A DNA stretch of 8,524 bases from JANMGV01 sp037440405 (GCA_037440405.1 JBBIUE010000120.1:1-8524), one strand, 5' to 3'; counted from the stretch's first letter, positions 1-7,996 are shown. Notes: generated by a model from the letters alone, not told the origin. Made by a program: numbers and translations.

Positions 1-172
1 GTACGAGCGTCGCCCCCTGGTCAACAAGCTCGCGGCATTTCTCTGAGCTGCGATTGAAGACGGTGATACGATATCCCGCTCGCAGCAGGAGTCCGCACAT
101 GCTGCGCCCCATCACACCGGTCCCGATCCAACCTACCGTCACGGATTCAGGGAGAGCTGGCTTCCAATCCAT
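1..172 (-). CDS. 3-hydroxyisobutyrate dehydrogenase-family NAD(P)-dependent oxidoreductase, N-terminal fragment
   Basis: Only the first 57 codons are present; the gene runs off the left edge. The start is the ATG at 172-170. The protein has a Rossmann nucleotide-binding fold: after a short lead, residues 14-22 read GWIGTGVMG, the GxGxxG/GxxMG signature of the 3-hydroxyisobutyrate dehydrogenase / 6-phosphogluconate dehydrogenase-like superfamily. A helix follows (residues 23-33), then strand 2 ending in VFNRSSEK (38-45). In this family an N-R pair at the end of strand 2 usually binds the 2'-phosphate of NADP, so NADP preference is a reasonable inference. Members reduce or oxidise small beta-hydroxyacids or act as glyoxylate/succinic semialdehyde reductases; the substrate cannot be told because the catalytic half is missing. 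The upstream gene ends in TGA only two bases before this ATG and I see no Shine-Dalgarno sequence, so translation is probably coupled to that gene. Confidence 0.85.
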   Translation of the reverse strand, partial: MDWKPALPESVTVGWIGTGVMGRSMCGLLLRAGYRITVFNRSSEKCRELVDQGATLV

Positions 173-174
173 CG

Positions 175-711
175 TCAAAAATGTTTTCGTTGGAGAATTT
201 CGGTAAGAACAAACGCAGTGCGTACGGACTTGGGATTTCGCAAAGCCGAGACGATATCCTTGGTCATGATCTCTTGAATACGCAGCTCTTCCGATCGCGA
301 GACAGCAGCTTCCGTCGTTGTATTTGGCCGAGCCGGGGTCGCGGACTTCGGTTTCGGCTTCTTCTTCGGTGCAAGATTCCCAACGGAATGATCGAAGACC
401 TGTTTCAAATGATCTCGCATCTTGTCGTCAGCTAACTCGACCTCCTGAGCAAGGTGGGAGTCACCAATCGCTGGTCTCAGCTTGGGAAGATGCCGATTTT
501 CAACGGAGAAACTTGCTGGCACCTCTACGATTTCGGCATCGAGCACGACCTGTGGTTCGCGACTCCTTGAGGGAGGTGTCGGACGATTCTGCGGTGGACT
601 TGATTGAACAGGCTGAGTCGGCTGACTTGACTGAGTTGGTCTTCCCGACGTTTGCTCTCGTTGTTTACGGCGTTCCGCTGCCTGCCGGAGAAAATCATTG
701 AGGTCGGCCAT
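175..711 (-). CDS. Hypothetical Pro-rich basic protein downstream of floA
   Basis: This 178-residue protein is one I do not recognise as a named family. It has no signal peptide and no membrane segment, so it is probably cytosolic. Three parts can be seen. A short charged helix (residues 1-20, with AAERRKQREQ) is followed by a low-complexity stretch rich in Pro, Gln, Ser and Thr (about 21-52). A middle part (about 53-112) includes VVLDAEIVEVPASF and an acidic-then-basic helix near 88-107. A Lys/Pro linker (KKKPKPK, 116-122) leads to a C-terminal helical segment (about 139-178) ending LRNPKSVRTAFVLTEILQRK; this end looks like the conserved, folded part. The start has a good AGGAG at 718-722, six bases from the ATG. 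It lies 58 bases after floA and two bases before the oxidoreductase gene, which suggests one transcript and perhaps a role as a FloA partner. That role is inference from position only. Confidence 0.75.
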   Translation of the reverse strand: MADLNDFLRQAAERRKQREQTSGRPTQSSQPTQPVQSSPPQNRPTPPSRSREPQVVLDAEIVEVPASFSVENRHLPKLRPAIGDSHLAQEVELADDKMRDHLKQVFDHSVGNLAPKKKPKPKSATPARPNTTTEAAVSRSEELRIQEIMTKDIVSALRNPKSVRTAFVLTEILQRKHF

Positions 712-769
712 AAGAAGCTCCTGAGAAATCGCGTTGGAATTCCTTGATCAGTCGTTGTGCAAGTCGACG

Positions 770-1852
770 TTAACCTGCTGGGCTTGCTGGTCGAGCCCCA
801 CCGGTCGTTGAGTTGCCGGAAATCGTTCGGCGCATCTCCGTATCCGCTTCGATATTTTTCCACCGGAAGTAGTCCATGATTGCGAGTTTCCCGGTACGGA
901 ACGCTTGGGCGATGGCTCGCGGCACTTCCGCTTCGGCAGCAACCACTGCCGCTCGACTTTCCTCGATTCGAGCGATCTGCTCCTGCTCGGAAGCGACGGC
1001 ATCGGCGCGACGACCTTCAGCACGCGCCCGAGCAACTCGAACGTCCGCCTCGGCTCGGTCCGCTTGGAGACGGGCTCCGATGTTATCACCGACGTCAATA
1101 TCGGCGATATCGATCGAGACGATCTCGAATGCAGTCTGAGCATCAAGCCGTCTGGCTAGCACTGCTTTCGAAATCACGTCGGGATTTTTCAGCACTTCTT
1201 TGTGGGTCTCCGAGGAACCAATGGCACTGACGATACCTTCGCCGACGCGAGCAACGATCGTCTCTTCTCCTGCACCACCGATCAATCTCTGGAGGTTCGC
1301 ACGAACCGTAACACGAGCCTTTACTTTCAATTGGATGCCGTCTTTAGCGATCGCATCCAATGACGGTCGACCAGCGTTCTTCGGAGGGCAATCGATGACC
1401 TTCGGATAGACGCTGGTCTGAACGGCATCCAAGACATCGCGGCCGGCCAAATCGATCGCGGCGGCCTCTCGGAAGCTGAGCGTGATGATTTTTGATTTTC
1501 GAGCAGCAATCAGCGCGCGAATGACTTGAGGTACATTCCCGCCCGCCATGTAGTGCGCTTCCAAATTTTTCGTTGTCAGTTCCGGTTCATTCAATCCAGC
1601 TTGGACGGCCATGATCTTGCTTCGGACGATCGTTCGGGCATCGACTTTTCGAAAGCTCATGCCGATCAAATCCCAAATACTCACTTCAGCTCCGGTAAGA
1701 ACCGATTGAATCCATAGCCAAAAGTAACGGGCGAAGATGGCAAAGAAGACCGCAACCAGCAGAAGGACTACCACCGACACGGCAATCGCGACGAGGCTGC
1801 CACCTGAAAGCTGGCCAAATAAAAGGTTCGGGATGTGGAAATGCAATGTCAC
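770..1852 (-). CDS. floA: Flotillin-like protein FloA (SPFH-family membrane microdomain scaffold)
   Basis: FloA proteins form membrane-anchored assemblies that organise bacterial functional membrane microdomains. This 360-residue protein matches the family along its whole length (B. subtilis FloA is about 330). A hydrophobic segment (about 20-50) anchors it, followed by the SPFH/band-7 region. Clear family blocks are LEAHYMAGGNV (97-107), AAIDLAGRDVLDAVQ (131-145), VKARVTVRANLQRLIGGAGE (177-196), ETIVARVGEGIVSAIGSS (197-214) and AFEIVSIDIADIDVG (241-255). An Ala/Glu/Arg-rich coiled coil spans about 264-312, and IEADTEMR (334-341) closes the conserved part. The C-terminal tail is Gly/Ser/Pro-rich and short. 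The start is GTG at 1852, chosen because AGGAG (1863-1867) stands ten bases upstream and because it gives the usual short N-terminal lead. No nfeD gene adjoins it, although nfeD is a common flotillin neighbour; the upstream gene is the LpxH-like phosphoesterase, 250 bases away. The Pro-rich hypothetical gene follows at 58 bases. Confidence 0.96.
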   Translation of the reverse strand: MTLHFHIPNLLFGQLSGGSLVAIAVSVVVLLLVAVFFAIFARYFWLWIQSVLTGAEVSIWDLIGMSFRKVDARTIVRSKIMAVQAGLNEPELTTKNLEAHYMAGGNVPQVIRALIAARKSKIITLSFREAAAIDLAGRDVLDAVQTSVYPKVIDCPPKNAGRPSLDAIAKDGIQLKVKARVTVRANLQRLIGGAGEETIVARVGEGIVSAIGSSETHKEVLKNPDVISKAVLARRLDAQTAFEIVSIDIADIDVGDNIGARLQADRAEADVRVARARAEGRRADAVASEQEQIARIEESRAAVVAAEAEVPRAIAQAFRTGKLAIMDYFRWKNIEADTEMRRTISGNSTTGGARPASPAG

Positions 1853-1862
1853 GGTAGCTGGA

Positions 1863-1867
1863 CTCCT
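1863..1867 (-). promoter_or_regulatory. Shine-Dalgarno site for floA
   Basis: The minus strand reads AGGAG here, ten bases before the GTG at 1852-1850. It supports the non-ATG start of floA. There is no nearby in-frame ATG that would give a complete N-terminus. Confidence 0.6.
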
Positions 1868-2004
1868 AGAAGTTTCACGACAAGACCTGATCTATTCAAG
1901 ATAGAAAGGACCAAGCTCAGGTTTCTTAGGATAACAGCAAAATTCAATCGTTTCCACTATGTAAGCGTTCACGAATGGAGCCAGGTTCTTCGTTTAACTG
2001 CGGA

Positions 2005-2021
2005 GCCAGAGCAACTCTGGC
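2005..2021. repeat. Perfect 7-bp inverted repeat with 3-base loop
   Basis: GCCAGAG (2005-2011) and CTCTGGC (2015-2021) are exact reverse complements around the loop CAA. The GC-rich stem should fold in RNA from either strand. Position between two minus-strand genes fits an end-of-transcript structure for the LpxH-like gene or a leader structure of floA; no U-run follows it. Confidence 0.55.
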
Positions 2022-2102
2022 GCGGTATCCTCGGAAGCGAACGGACCACGCTACTCGCCAGATTTGCGGCGGCCCGAGCGTGACGCATGAACGGTTTCTC
2101 CA

Positions 2103-2897
2103 CTATAAAGCCGATTCCCATTGGCAATCCCCTTGGATCGGTTGACCTAGTCGGTTTTCAATCGAAGGGACGCTATCGTCATAGTGAACGGAGAAACTGC
2201 CGGAAAAGTCCTCGACGACAAAACTGCAGTGCTCGATCCAGTCGCCGCAATTAACGTAGGTGAAGCCTCCGTGGTCGTGCATTGCAGGAACATGAATGTG
2301 GCCACAAATTACCCCTTGGCAGCGATGCAGGCTTGCCAATCGGACCATGAAATCGGTGAATTGCATGACGTGTCGGCGCACGCTTTGAAGTTGTTGTTTC
2401 CAATGGGCACACCAATGCCGCGAAGGAGTTGGAGGGACGAACCCGATTCTTTCCAACCAGTTTCCCAAATGGAGCAGCGGATTGTAAAGCCGATTCCCGA
2501 TCCCGAAATGAGCCGAGTTCGCCATCCGGCGAATCCAGGTATCAAACAAATCGCCATGCGAGATAAACAGCTTCTCTCCCGTCGCGGTTTCGTGAACAGC
2601 ATGGCTAGCAATTCTCCACTTGCCGAGGCGGCTCATTCTCGATAATTGCCAGTCGTGGTTGCCCGGCAGGATGGTGATTTCGCATCCATTATCGGTCAAC
2701 CGTTCCATGCTATCGAGGATCGGCTGCATCAGTTTGGGCAGGACCGGTTGTGCCGACCGCCCCATCCATTCAAATGTGTCGCCGACGAGGTAAAGCCGTT
2801 CGGCCCGCAAACGGCCAAGCACCTCCGGCAATCGATGCGCCCTTGATCGACTCCATCCCAAATGCAGGTCACTGATAAAGATACTTCGTACATCCAT
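2103..2897 (-). CDS. LpxH-like calcineurin-type metallophosphoesterase (COG2908-like)
   Basis: This two-metal phosphoesterase has the full set of family motifs. Counting from the chosen start (264 residues), they are DLHLG (10-14), GDTFEW (39-44), GNHDW (79-83), SHGD (113-116) and CGHIHVP (198-204), which place the metal ligands at D10, H12, D40, N80, H114, H200 and H202. The closing block YVNCGDWIEHCSFVVED (214-230) is typical of proteins annotated as UDP-2,3-diacylglucosamine diphosphatase, the lipid A enzyme that makes lipid X. However, classical LpxH has GNRD where this protein has GNHD, so the lipid A assignment is only tentative and a general phosphoesterase is possible. A Trp/His-rich insert (about 118-190) sits between the last two motifs and probably forms the substrate cap. 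No signal peptide is seen. The ATG at 2897 is preferred over one at 2933 because AGGAGG lies nine bases upstream and the protein then begins right at the first beta strand. Confidence 0.88.
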   Translation of the reverse strand: MDVRSIFISDLHLGWSRSRAHRLPEVLGRLRAERLYLVGDTFEWMGRSAQPVLPKLMQPILDSMERLTDNGCEITILPGNHDWQLSRMSRLGKWRIASHAVHETATGEKLFISHGDLFDTWIRRMANSAHFGIGNRLYNPLLHLGNWLERIGFVPPTPSRHWCAHWKQQLQSVRRHVMQFTDFMVRLASLHRCQGVICGHIHVPAMHDHGGFTYVNCGDWIEHCSFVVEDFSGSFSVHYDDSVPSIENRLGQPIQGDCQWESAL

Positions 2898-2906
2898 GCC
2901 GCTGAA

Positions 2907-2912
2907 CCTCCT
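2907..2912 (-). promoter_or_regulatory. Strong Shine-Dalgarno site that sets the phosphoesterase start
   Basis: The minus strand reads AGGAGG, nine bases before the ATG at 2897. The longer reading from ATG 2933 would add twelve residues unlike the family and has only a weak AGAGG in front of it. This site therefore favours the shorter protein. Confidence 0.7.
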
Positions 2913-3067
2913 GTTTCTCGAGCTTAGAACCATGCAACCTCTTGCAAAGCCGTCAACCTCACGCTGCGATTCCCTTGCAGTCGAGCCAATTATGGAGTCG
3001 AAGCATGTAGAGGTGCGAAGGAAATGCGAAAGATTTGGAGAATTTCACGACAAGAAATTGCGTTTCA

Positions 3068-4309
<1,242 letters not shown>

Positions 4310-4336
4310 GACCGGGAGATTCCAATGACCGAGAAC

Positions 4337-5596
4337 TTACATTTTGGGCTGCTCTCCAACCACAAGCAAATCCCCGTCCTTGAGGTCCCCATCCAAGAGT
4401 TCCGTGAATCGACTATCCGAAATTCCCAAGACAACCACGCGGGCTCGCAGAAACTCACCCTCATGAATCCAAACGTGGCGACGATTGCGAGACCGACTGA
4501 TGTCTGCTTTTTCCATGGCGCTTTGATTTTTCAATCCTTCTTTGGCCTCTTCTTGCAAGTCGGTCGTCCCATCGATGATGTGGCGATCGTCAGGATGCAC
4601 TCGCAAGCGATCCGGATAAAATCGCAATGCGGCATTCGGCAATTTTAGGACGCCGTTGCGGGCCGAAATCTGAAAAGAGAGATTCGCCGTCATCCCAGGC
4701 AGCAACTTCAAATCGTAATTCGGGGTCTCAACGATCACCGGGTAGGTAATCACATTTTGTTCTTCCTTGCTACTCAATCGCACTTGAATGATCTTGCCTT
4801 CCTCAAATAGTTGGTCCGAATAGGCATCGACATTGAATCGCACTCGTTGCCCTTCCGCTTGCGCCTTGCGAATCCATCCGATATCGGCTTCATCGACCGA
4901 CGCGTAAATATGGACTCGTTGATCCAGCTCCGGAGCGACGATAAACATCTCAGGAGTCTGAAATTGTGCCGCCAGGGTTTGCCCTTCATCGACTTTGCGA
5001 TCGATGATGATCCCGTCAACGGGAGATCGAATCTCCGTATAGGCCAGATTTGTGTTGGAGTTGTCGAGTTGAGCTTGTGCCTGCTCAACAGCGGTCTGCG
5101 CTACGATCACCTCGGCTTCGCGCGCCATGCGATTGAATCGCAATTGGTCTAATTCGGTTTCGGAGATGAATTCGGCGCTGATCTTACCTAACTCCATGGA
5201 GCGCTTTTCATCGTTCAACGCTTGCTGCAGCAAGGCATTCATCCGCTGCACTTCGGCTTCGCGGGTTCGCAGTAGGGCCTTATCCCTTTGCACGGCGGCT
5301 TCGTACAGTTGAGGATCAATGCGTGCCAGGAGCTGGTTGACTTCCACATGTTCGTTGAAATCGACGAGCAGTTCTTTGATGGGACCACTGACAAATGCAC
5401 CGACACTTACCCGCTTCACGGGCTCGACCTTTCCGGTTGCGTTGACAACTTGCAGGATGTCTCCGGAAACGACGGCCTGCGTTCGCCATTTTGGGCGATT
5501 TCGCTCAGCAACATAAGCGCGAATCGGAAAGTACAACCCTGCGCCCAGGCCACCGAGTAGAGCAACAAACGCTAGCCACTTGATCAAACTGTTCAT
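4337..5596 (-). CDS. MacA-like periplasmic adaptor (HlyD/RND membrane-fusion family)
   Basis: This 419-residue subunit links an inner-membrane ABC transporter to later export components. Residues 6-28 form an N-terminal membrane anchor or uncleaved signal. Next come the first half of the membrane-proximal barrel and lipoyl half (about 38-95, with NATGKVEPVKRVSVGAFVSG), and a long helical hairpin (about 96-182) rich in Glu, Ala, Gln and Arg. The second lipoyl half carries LAYTEIRSPVDGIIIDRKV (184-202), with EGQTLAA after it. A beta-barrel domain (about 225-310) ends in LLPGMTANLSFQI, and a C-terminal membrane-proximal domain runs to the end (DGDLLVVGE). Between about 331 and 372 there is a polar, charged insert not expected in a minimal MacA. 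The arrangement adaptor then permease is the usual one for MacA-MacB systems, but no ATPase gene lies in between. The start ATG has only weak SD resemblance. Confidence 0.93.
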   Translation of the reverse strand: MNSLIKWLAFVALLGGLGAGLYFPIRAYVAERNRPKWRTQAVVSGDILQVVNATGKVEPVKRVSVGAFVSGPIKELLVDFNEHVEVNQLLARIDPQLYEAAVQRDKALLRTREAEVQRMNALLQQALNDEKRSMELGKISAEFISETELDQLRFNRMAREAEVIVAQTAVEQAQAQLDNSNTNLAYTEIRSPVDGIIIDRKVDEGQTLAAQFQTPEMFIVAPELDQRVHIYASVDEADIGWIRKAQAEGQRVRFNVDAYSDQLFEEGKIIQVRLSSKEEQNVITYPVIVETPNYDLKLLPGMTANLSFQISARNGVLKLPNAALRFYPDRLRVHPDDRHIIDGTTDLQEEAKEGLKNQSAMEKADISRSRNRRHVWIHEGEFLRARVVVLGISDSRFTELLDGDLKDGDLLVVGEQPKM

Positions 5597-5673
5597 GCAG
5601 AGTCTTCGTTCGAAAACCGTGAATCTTGAGGGAGCATGAGAGAACTTCTCAAGAGTAATTCAAGTCGGTTGAG

Positions 5674-6771
5674 TTACCACCTCAAAATGGCTGTTCCCCA
5701 AGTCAGACCCGCGCCAAATCCACAAAGCAGGACCAAATCGCCTTCTTGAAATCGTTCCTGCTCCACGGCCTCATGGAGGGCCAATGGTATGCTGGCCGAA
5801 GAAGTGTTCCCAACTCGATCGACCTGGACGATCAATTGATCTTCCTTGGCTCCTATTAGTTCGGCCGCTGCCGTCATCATGCGGCGATTCGCTTGATGGA
5901 GGACAATACCTTTGATATCCGCGATCTGAAGACCTGCAAAATCTAAGACTTGTTTGATGCTCTCGACAATCGTTCGCACTCCCCACTTAAAGACGGTCCG
6001 TCCCTCCATGCGAAAGAAGCGCGAACCGTCCTTGAAAGAATCGATGGACAGTGGAGCTCGGCTACCTCCTGCCGGAATCTTGATCAAGTCGCTTCCCGCT
6101 CCATCCGCGCCCAGCGTGTAGGCGACGAACCCGCGAGCACCGCTCCCCACGCTATCATCGGCAGACAGCAAGACCGCACCCGCGCCGTCGCCAAATAATG
6201 GATACGTCCGTAGGTCGGTGGGATTCACAGTTCGGCTCATGATCTCGCTTCCCAGAACCAACAACTTTGAAGCAAGACCACTGGAAATAAAATGAGCTCC
6301 CGTGACCAACGCATAAACAAAGCCGGAACACGCCGCATTGATGTCCATGGCGAGCCCTGAACAACCCAATCGAGATTGCAGAATACAAGATGTAGAAGGC
6401 GTAAAGTGGTCGGGAGTGATCGTGGCGACGATGATGCCATCCACTTCGGATGGAAGCACATCGGCGCGAGCTAAGCACATGCGAGCTGCTTCGTAGGCAA
6501 GATCGCTACAAGCTTGCTCCTGATCCGCATGATGCCGCTCGCGAATGCCACTTCGCCTCACGATCCATTCGTCATCGTAGCCAATGTCAGCAAGGTCCTG
6601 ATTGCGGATGACAGATCTAGGTATAAACGACCCTGTCGCGCAGAGTCGAAATCCTAAGAGTTGATGCGTCCGCGCCGGGCGAAATTCTATCTCCATTGCC
6701 TCTCGTTTGAATGTAGTCGATTCCGCATTGCTCAATGAACCACCGCAAAGTTCAGTCTCGGCGACGGACAT
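5674..6771 (-). CDS. fabH: 3-oxoacyl-[acyl-carrier-protein] synthase III (FabH family)
   Basis: FabH condenses an acyl-CoA primer, usually acetyl-CoA, with malonyl-ACP to begin type II fatty acid synthesis in the cytosol. The thiolase-fold catalytic triad is complete: C148 in NAACSG, H292 in LHQANRRM and N322 in GNTSSAS. Other family marks are DEWIVRRSGIRER (67-79; W69 matches the Trp that packs on CoA in E. coli FabH), FGDGAGAVLL (193-202) and the C-terminal GFGAGLTWGTAI (351-362). The length of 365 exceeds the usual 315-335 because of an N-terminal extension of roughly 35-40 residues before the first strand (LLGFRLCATGSFIP). The ATG at 6771 is kept because AGGTG stands five bases upstream. 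An ATG at 6696 would give 340 residues but has GAGAGG only two bases away, which is too close. No fatty acid genes (plsX, fabD, acpP) flank it, so it could be a paralogue using another primer or serving a secondary pathway. The 77-base gap to the adaptor gene leaves co-transcription open. Confidence 0.92.
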   Translation of the reverse strand: MSVAETELCGGSLSNAESTTFKREAMEIEFRPARTHQLLGFRLCATGSFIPRSVIRNQDLADIGYDDEWIVRRSGIRERHHADQEQACSDLAYEAARMCLARADVLPSEVDGIIVATITPDHFTPSTSCILQSRLGCSGLAMDINAACSGFVYALVTGAHFISSGLASKLLVLGSEIMSRTVNPTDLRTYPLFGDGAGAVLLSADDSVGSGARGFVAYTLGADGAGSDLIKIPAGGSRAPLSIDSFKDGSRFFRMEGRTVFKWGVRTIVESIKQVLDFAGLQIADIKGIVLHQANRRMMTAAAELIGAKEDQLIVQVDRVGNTSSASIPLALHEAVEQERFQEGDLVLLCGFGAGLTWGTAILRW

Positions 6772-7068
6772 TCACTCACCTGCATCAAGCTTTCTTCAAC
6801 AAGTCGTAATGATTCGAACATCGATGCTGTTGTCTGTCTGAATTCACAAGCATCTGTTTTCCCGCACATCGTGCAATGCGTCAAGGTTTCAGAGAACTCT
6901 ACAGCCCCCCACCATTTAGGGTATTCAGTCGGTTCGTGAACGTTAACATATTGTCAGTTCGTCGGCGGTTTTCCGAGTCTTGCCCATCAGGAAGCTCCTC
7001 AGAAAATGCCTGCGAATACGCGGACTTCCGGTAGTTTCTTAACAATGGATTAGAAAGCGAAGGCGCCG
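6772..7068. promoter_or_regulatory. Divergent intergenic region between fabH and the NRDE gene
   Basis: These 297 bases separate two genes transcribed away from each other, so promoters for both should lie here. I see no gene. The sequence carries a C-run near 6905-6910, short palindromes such as GCAC-ATC-GTGC near 6867-6877, and a TTGACG on the minus strand near 6879-6884 that could be a -35 box, but no good -10 box follows at the right distance. On the plus side GAAGG at 7059-7063 lies five bases before the ATG of the NRDE gene and is a plausible ribosome binding site. Confidence 0.5.
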
Positions 7069-7851
7069 ATGTGCTTACTGGCCATTCAATATCGATTGGT
7101 ACAGGATTGTCCGATTCTCGTGGCTTCCAACCGAGAGGAGTTTTACGACCGACCTAGTCACTCACCGACGATTCAATCCGGCAAACCACGAATCCTTTGT
7201 CCTACGGATCAGCGAGCGGGTGGGACCTGGTTGGGGGTGAATCAGCATGGCATGTTTGTCGGTTTAAGTAACCGACGATCCAGCAGCAATATCCTAGGAA
7301 CTCGTTCACGAGGATTACTATGCAAGGAGGTTCTTCGCTGCCCAAATGCTCGTAGAGGTGTAGAGAAAGCAATTGAAGAGTTCGGCAAATTCCAGTTCGA
7401 GCCCTTTAATCTCGTCGTGGTTGATCGCGAATATGGATTCGCCATTTACTTCGACAACGAACCGCAAGTGGTGGAAATGCACCCTGGGCTCAACATCATC
7501 GGAACCATGAACATGAACGATCTCAAGGACGATCGTGTCTCGTTGGCTCGGCGATTACTCACTCTTCAAACATTGGATTCGCCCGTAAAGTTCCTTGCGG
7601 TGGCCAGCAAAGTATTTGCACGAACCCCAACTCCGATTGGCAAGGCAAGTATGATTCAACGAGGGACGGACTTTGGCACGGTCAGCAGCACGTTGATTGC
7701 CATCGGCAACAAACCTCGCGATGCAATCTTTCAATACTCCGATGGTCCTGCCGACAAGGCGCGATATGAGGATTATTCGCCGTTGCTCCGCGACATTCTC
7801 AGCCGCGGTCTTCGCGAATCTCGGGTGAAAGTGTCTTCGACTACTTCCTGA
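7069..7851 (+). CDS. NRDE/TANGO2-family protein, probable Ntn-type hydrolase fold
   Basis: The 260-residue protein belongs to the NRDE family (eukaryotic TANGO2/T10 homologues), known in bacteria only as conserved proteins. Family marks are the initial MCLL with Cys at position 2, ILVASNREEFYDRP (16-29), AGGTWLGVNQHGMFVGLSNR (50-69), FNLVVVD (113-119), and a late GTVSSTLIAI (203-212). Position 22-24 reads REE, so the eponymous Asn-Arg-Asp-Glu is here Asn-Arg-Glu-Glu. Cys2 directly after the start Met, followed by a hydrophobic strand, fits an N-terminal nucleophile hydrolase in which Met removal frees the Cys; this mechanism is suggested for the fold and not shown. TANGO2 in animals has been linked to haem and lipid/CoA handling, but the bacterial substrate is unknown. 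There is no signal peptide. The gene stands alone, divergent from fabH, with SD-like GAAGG five bases before its ATG. Confidence 0.92.
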   Translation: MCLLAIQYRLVQDCPILVASNREEFYDRPSHSPTIQSGKPRILCPTDQRAGGTWLGVNQHGMFVGLSNRRSSSNILGTRSRGLLCKEVLRCPNARRGVEKAIEEFGKFQFEPFNLVVVDREYGFAIYFDNEPQVVEMHPGLNIIGTMNMNDLKDDRVSLARRLLTLQTLDSPVKFLAVASKVFARTPTPIGKASMIQRGTDFGTVSSTLIAIGNKPRDAIFQYSDGPADKARYEDYSPLLRDILSRGLRESRVKVSSTTS

Positions 7852-7947
7852 TCCAGGGTGGGTCGGCAAGCTCAGCCAGCGGCGCTTCGAAAAAGCTTCT
7901 GGGATTCTCCGCCGATCCCATGTTGTTACTGTTTTTGGATCCCTCGA

Positions 7948-7996
7948 AGTCCAAAAGCCCTTTTTCATCGGTCGCAATGGAATAGGGCTTTGGACT
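7948..7996. repeat. 13-bp inverted repeat with one bulge and 22-base loop
   Basis: The left arm at 7948-7961 (AGTCCAAAAGCCCT) pairs with the right arm at 7984-7996 (AGGGCTTTGGACT), with one extra A in the left arm. The loop spans 7962-7983. The stem begins 97 bases after the NRDE stop codon. Neither strand has a U-run just after the stem, so a simple intrinsic terminator is unlikely in spite of the strong pairing. A transcript-end stem, a binding site or part of an intergenic repeat are all possible. Confidence 0.5.

Larger units (their letters stand above)
1853..2102 (-). other. 250-base leader between the LpxH-like gene and floA, with a perfect hairpin
   Basis: No convincing gene is seen here on either strand. 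The clearest element is an inverted repeat at 2005-2021: GCCAGAG, a CAA loop, then CTCTGGC (seven paired bases). It lies about 80 bases after the stop of the phosphoesterase gene and about 150 bases before floA. It lacks a following U-tract on either strand, so it is not a classical intrinsic terminator; it may be a transcript-end or processing hairpin, or part of a dispersed intergenic repeat. A 39-codon minus-strand frame starting with ATG near 2088 has low-complexity, basic content and is not called a gene. floA presumably has its own promoter here, but I could not pick out convincing -35/-10 boxes. Confidence 0.4.

Noticed and set aside
1835..2083. 82-codon plus-strand open frame over the floA start and leader
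   Set aside because: It starts inside floA on the opposite strand and shows no domain.
2184..2645. 153-codon plus-strand open frame antisense to the LpxH-like gene
   Set aside because: It lies fully inside a gene that has every phosphoesterase motif; it shows no recognisable domain.
2898..2933. Upstream ATG (2933) adding twelve residues to the LpxH-like protein
   Set aside because: The internal ATG at 2897 has a near-perfect AGGAGG at good spacing and starts at the first conserved strand; the longer form has a weaker site and an unmatched lead.
5625..5653. CTTGAG/CTCAAG pairing and a nested GAGA-AGT-TCTC hairpin between fabH and the adaptor gene
   Set aside because: The stems are short and compete with each other, and no U-run follows on the minus strand, so a terminator call is not justified.
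7555..7977. 140-codon minus-strand open frame overlapping the end of the NRDE gene
   Set aside because: Most of it is antisense to a well-supported gene; it is Arg-rich, low in hydrophobic residues and lacks motifs.
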